DNA of 6,409 nt, from NCBI GenBank assembly GCA_023429345.1, contig JAEYVB010000421.1, forward strand, positions 1-6,409, given 5' to 3'. Position 1 is the stretch's first letter. Each line of letters opens with the position of its first letter. The DNA comes from Planctomycetota bacterium (GTDB taxonomy: Bacteria > Planctomycetota > Phycisphaerae > Phycisphaerales > UBA1924). The notes beneath the pieces were generated by a model. It saw only the letters and a list, made by a program, of their open reading frames with translations. It was not told where the DNA came from and made no database searches. The position numbers were made by a program, and so were the translations under genes. Shown one piece after another: positions 3,906-6,409 of the stretch.

Positions 3906-6113
3906 TTAGTTCTTCTGGCCGAGGATCAGGGGGATGAGGTTGTTGTTGGGCAGGTTCAGGGAGCCCATCAGCGCGGCCGCGGCGGTGGCGGTCTGGCCGG
4001 GGGCCGTCGAGGCCATCTCCACCACGCGCTGGATCTGGCGGGGCTCGAGCTGGTTGCCGAAGCGTTTAGCGGATTCGGAGACCTTGCCCACCAGGGCGAT
4101 CTGCTCCTCTGCCTGGGAGTTCAGGGCCGCATCCATCAGGGCGACCTGGACCCGCTTCTGGTTCACGCGGGAGAGGACCTCGGCGAGGTCGAGCTTCTGC
4201 TGGCCCTCGCTCTCGTTCATCGCGGCGATGAGGGAGAGGGAGGCCTCGCCGACATCGAGCACGTTGTTGCCGGAGACGGCCAGATCGCGGAGGACGGAGA
4301 TCGACCGCACGGCGTAGGCCTGGGCCTCCTCGGTGCTGATCGGGCCGCCCGAGGCCTTCTCGACCAGCTGCTCCACCGCGCTGCTGATCTGCGTCTCGGT
4401 CAGGCCGCTGGCGCGGACCATGATCAGCGGCTCGTTGCCGTAGGCGCGGCCGAGGTCGATGGCGCCCTGCGGGTCGGTCATCGCGAGGACGGGCGTGGCG
4501 GCGAGCTTGTTCGAGCCGCGAATCTGCGAGATCAGGCCGCGGGTCGCGTCGGCCGAGAGGTTGCTGGAGACGATCAGGTCGATGCCCGGGGCCTCGGCGA
4601 TGGCCGCCTCGAGCTCCTGGAGCTGGGTCGCGACCGGGAGGACGGTGTACCCGGCCTTCTCGAGGACCTTGCGGGAGGCGTCCGCGACTTCTTTGTTGGA
4701 ACCGATGACCACAGCGAAGCGGGCGGCCGCATCGCGGACCGCGCTGGCGAGGATCGGGACAACCCGCTCGGAGCCGGCGAAGGCGGTGCCGGGCTGCGAC
4801 TTGCCGAGGGCGAGGGCCGCCTCGTACTGAACGCGGCGGTTGGGGTAGCGGAGGGCCTCGATCAGCGGCTTGCGGTCGCCGCTGCCCGCCCACAGGCTGG
4901 CCCCGCCGGCGGTCTGGTCGATGGCCGCGATCGCCTGGCGGATCAGCGGCGTATCCCGCTGAGCCAGGCCGCGGCCAAGGACGGCCTCGCAGGGAGGGGA
5001 GCCGGCGGCGACGGCGTAGTACATCGCCTCGCGGCGATCGGCGCCGTAGGCGGGGTTGGCGTATTCCGCGGGCGTGTCGGTCTCGCGGGAGAAGTTGGAG
5101 GCCAGCCAGAGGCTGAGGGCCTCGGGGTTGTTCTGCGGGCGGAGGACGAGCGACCGCTCGGTGTTCCGCATGGCCATAGCCTCGTGGAAGACCTCGGTCC
5201 GGATGGCGGTCATGGTGAGGCCGACGGAGGGGTCGAAGGCCCAGAGGAGCTGGTGCTCCTCGCCGGGGAAGCTGGTGAGCTCGGGCTTCTGGTTGTAGTA
5301 GTCCTCGGCCAGGCCGTAGTAGAGCGTCGCGGGCTCGGCGCTCATGCCCTGCGTGCCGATCCGGTTCAGGGCCCGGGTCGCCGCATCGCGGACGTTCGGC
5401 GAGCTCGTCGAGACCAGGACGTCGTACAGGTAGGGCACGCTCGTGCGGTAGCCGATCAGGCCCAGCACATCGGCGAGCATCTCCTGGCCGACGGGGTCGA
5501 GGCCGGTGATAGCGGTGCCCAGGGGGGCGATCGCCTGCGGGCCCATGTTCACAAGCACGCTCTGCGCCAGGGCGCGGAGCTGGAAATCGTTGCGGTTCAG
5601 GAGCGCCTGCAGGAGCTGCGGCACGGCGTACTCGCCGGCGGCCACCAGCCGCTCGCGGGCGAGCATCTGGCCCCGCATGTTGCCCTTGAGCATTTCGATG
5701 TTGCGGGCGATCTCGTCGGGGTGGCGGACGCGCTCCTGCTTGCCCTGCTCGTAGAACTTCAGGAGGGCGCCGGCGACGGGCTCGACCTCCGGGATCCGCA
5801 TGGAAGAAGCGATGGTCTGCTCGAACCGGCCGAGCTCGCCGGACTTCTCGACCAGGTCCACGAACTCGGTGGCGGAGAGGCCCCGCTGGAGCAGCTGCTG
5901 GCCCATGCCCGCGGCGACATCGGCCCGGTTGATGCGGACGAAGTGGATGAAGTCGCGCAGGAGCCGCTCGTTCTCGGCCTGCTCCTCACGCTGCTTGGCA
6001 GCGCCGACCGGCTGACCGGCGGGCTGCCCCGCCTGCTGCGCAAAGGTAGATAGGGACATGCCGAGGACCGACGCGGCGGCGAGGCCGTAGACGCTGCTCT
6101 TGAAGATTGACAC
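3906..6113 (-). CDS. Secreted HEAT-repeat protein with a degenerate receiver-like domain
   Basis: This is a 735-residue exported protein. The signal peptide has Lys5, a hydrophobic core at about 8-22 and likely cleavage after Ala25 (STFA|QQ), followed by a Gln/Ala/Pro-rich linker. HEAT-like helical pairs are clearest at about 160-252 (AVPQLLQALL, AIAPLGTAI, SVPYLYDVLVS), with more at about 375-460 and helices again from 590 to the end. Such repeats usually form a scaffold for protein contacts. Residues 465-588 read as an alternating strand/helix domain like a response-regulator receiver: FAVVIGSN, DLIVSSN, TPVLAMTD, PLIMVRAS. The key receiver residues are absent: Gly471-Ser472 replace the acidic pair, Ser517 stands where the phosphorylated Asp should be, and Arg567 replaces the Lys. 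Thr546 is kept. The start is GTG at 6111-6113, with AGGAG (6120-6124) 6 nt upstream. It is monocistronic, with its own promoter and terminator. The HEAT and export calls are firm, the receiver call is from pattern, and the role is unknown. Confidence 0.88.
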   Translation of the reverse strand: MSIFKSSVYGLAAASVLGMSLSTFAQQAGQPAGQPVGAAKQREEQAENERLLRDFIHFVRINRADVAAGMGQQLLQRGLSATEFVDLVEKSGELGRFEQTIASSMRIPEVEPVAGALLKFYEQGKQERVRHPDEIARNIEMLKGNMRGQMLARERLVAAGEYAVPQLLQALLNRNDFQLRALAQSVLVNMGPQAIAPLGTAITGLDPVGQEMLADVLGLIGYRTSVPYLYDVLVSTSSPNVRDAATRALNRIGTQGMSAEPATLYYGLAEDYYNQKPELTSFPGEEHQLLWAFDPSVGLTMTAIRTEVFHEAMAMRNTERSLVLRPQNNPEALSLWLASNFSRETDTPAEYANPAYGADRREAMYYAVAAGSPPCEAVLGRGLAQRDTPLIRQAIAAIDQTAGGASLWAGSGDRKPLIEALRYPNRRVQYEAALALGKSQPGTAFAGSERVVPILASAVRDAAARFAVVIGSNKEVADASRKVLEKAGYTVLPVATQLQELEAAIAEAPGIDLIVSSNLSADATRGLISQIRGSNKLAATPVLAMTDPQGAIDLGRAYGNEPLIMVRASGLTETQISSAVEQLVEKASGGPISTEEAQAYAVRSISVLRDLAVSGNNVLDVGEASLSLIAAMNESEGQQKLDLAEVLSRVNQKRVQVALMDAALNSQAEEQIALVGKVSESAKRFGNQLEPRQIQRVVEMASTAPGQTATAAAALMGSLNLPNNNLIPLILGQKN

Positions 6114-6119
6114 TGCTTA

Positions 6120-6124
6120 CTCCT
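6120..6124 (-). promoter_or_regulatory. Shine-Dalgarno sequence fixing a GTG start
   Basis: On the minus strand these bases read AGGAG within CAGGAG, 6 nt before GTG (6111-6113). It is the best SD in the window and supports the non-ATG start of the HEAT-repeat gene, which places the signal peptide exactly at the N-terminus. Confidence 0.8.
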
Positions 6125-6139
6125 GGCTGTGGTCGCGTA

Positions 6140-6177
6140 GGGCCCCCACGCCGGGATTGGCATCCCGACCATGGCCC
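6140..6177 (-). promoter_or_regulatory. Predicted stem-loop in the HEAT gene leader
   Basis: CGGGAT (6152-6157) and ATCCCG (6162-6167) form a 6-bp stem with a 4-nt loop. An outer stem, GGGCC (6140-6144) with GGCCC (6173-6177), can close around it. Both lie in the predicted 5' leader of about 125 nt between the promoter and the SD. I do not recognise it as a known riboswitch class. Confidence 0.4.
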
Positions 6178-6245
6178 AACCGGGTCCGGTCCATACGCCC
6201 GCCTTCACGGGCCGGATTCATGCGCACCGGCGATTCCCGGACCGC

Positions 6246-6275
6246 AATCTACTTGCCCCCCGCCCCGAGTGTCAA
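6246..6275 (-). promoter_or_regulatory. Predicted sigma70-type promoter of the HEAT-repeat gene
   Basis: On the minus strand a perfect TTGACA (6270-6275) is followed after 18 bp by TAGATT (6246-6251, four of six matches to TATAAT). Transcription would begin near 6239, leaving a leader of roughly 125 nt before the GTG. The -35 box sits in the loop of an 11-bp inverted repeat. Confidence 0.55.
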
Positions 6276-6294
6276 TCGGGCCCCTCGGGGCGGG
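6259..6294. repeat. 11-bp inverted repeat enclosing the -35 box
   Basis: CCCGCCCCGAG (6259-6269) and CTCGGGGCGGG (6284-6294) are perfect reverse complements separated by 14 bp. The spacer contains the TTGACA of the HEAT gene promoter and the left arm lies in the promoter spacer. No T-tract follows on either strand, so an operator is likelier than a terminator. Beyond it, 6295-6409 contains no gene or site I can support. Confidence 0.55.
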
Positions 6295-6409
6295 CTGAGG
6301 CGTCCGCCCCAACCGGGCGGAATCCGTGGCCCGATGGCCCCGGCACCGCCCAGACCAGGGTCCGAAAACCGCAAAGTTTTGCTTTCCAGACCCCCGCATC
6401 GTCAAGACC

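Noticed and set aside
5184..6053. Open frame on the plus strand, 289 codons
   Set aside because: It is antisense to the HEAT-repeat gene and rich in Gly, Leu, Glu and His from mirrored GC-rich codons. No start signal was found.
6377..6405. TTGACG and GCAAAA as a second upstream promoter on the minus strand
   Set aside because: The -10 match is poor and the site lies about 260 bp from the GTG. The promoter at 6246-6275 is better.

Overview
The window is GC-rich, gene-dense bacterial chromosome. A Planctomycetota origin, perhaps Phycisphaerae, is suggested by the mix of secreted proteins of unknown role, a secreted HEAT-repeat protein, Ala/Pro-rich linkers and strong third-position GC. No rRNA, tRNA or marker gene confirms this, so the taxon is an inference. 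I see no mobile element, CRISPR array or tRNA.

Layout, left to right. Positions 1-64 (minus) look like the first 21 codons of a gene that leaves the window. A gene on the plus strand (239-1024) encodes a small secreted protein that I do not recognise. A second plus-strand gene (1056-2174) encodes a radical SAM protein of the PA0069/SplB-like group, and it appears to have its own promoter giving a leaderless mRNA. A short minus-strand gene (2255-2485) is likely: it has a Shine-Dalgarno sequence, coding-like composition and a terminator hairpin with a T-tract just past its stop. A shared intergenic region (2486-2727) rich in palindromes and repeats leads into a plus-strand gene (2728-3804) for a secreted S1/P1-type nuclease with all nine zinc ligands. 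A strong minus-strand terminator (3851-3882) ends the last gene, a secreted 735-residue HEAT-repeat protein (3906-6113, minus) with a degenerate receiver-like domain in the middle. Its GTG start, SD, structured leader and sigma70-like promoter lie at 6111-6294.

Three of the four full-length genes encode exported proteins: the unknown protein, the nuclease and the HEAT protein. The radical SAM enzyme is cytoplasmic. Each gene seems to have its own control signals rather than sharing an operon, so the window does not look like one multi-gene system. The most unusual items are the pseudo-receiver inside an exported HEAT protein, the predicted leaderless start of the radical SAM gene, and the repeat-rich region before the nuclease gene.
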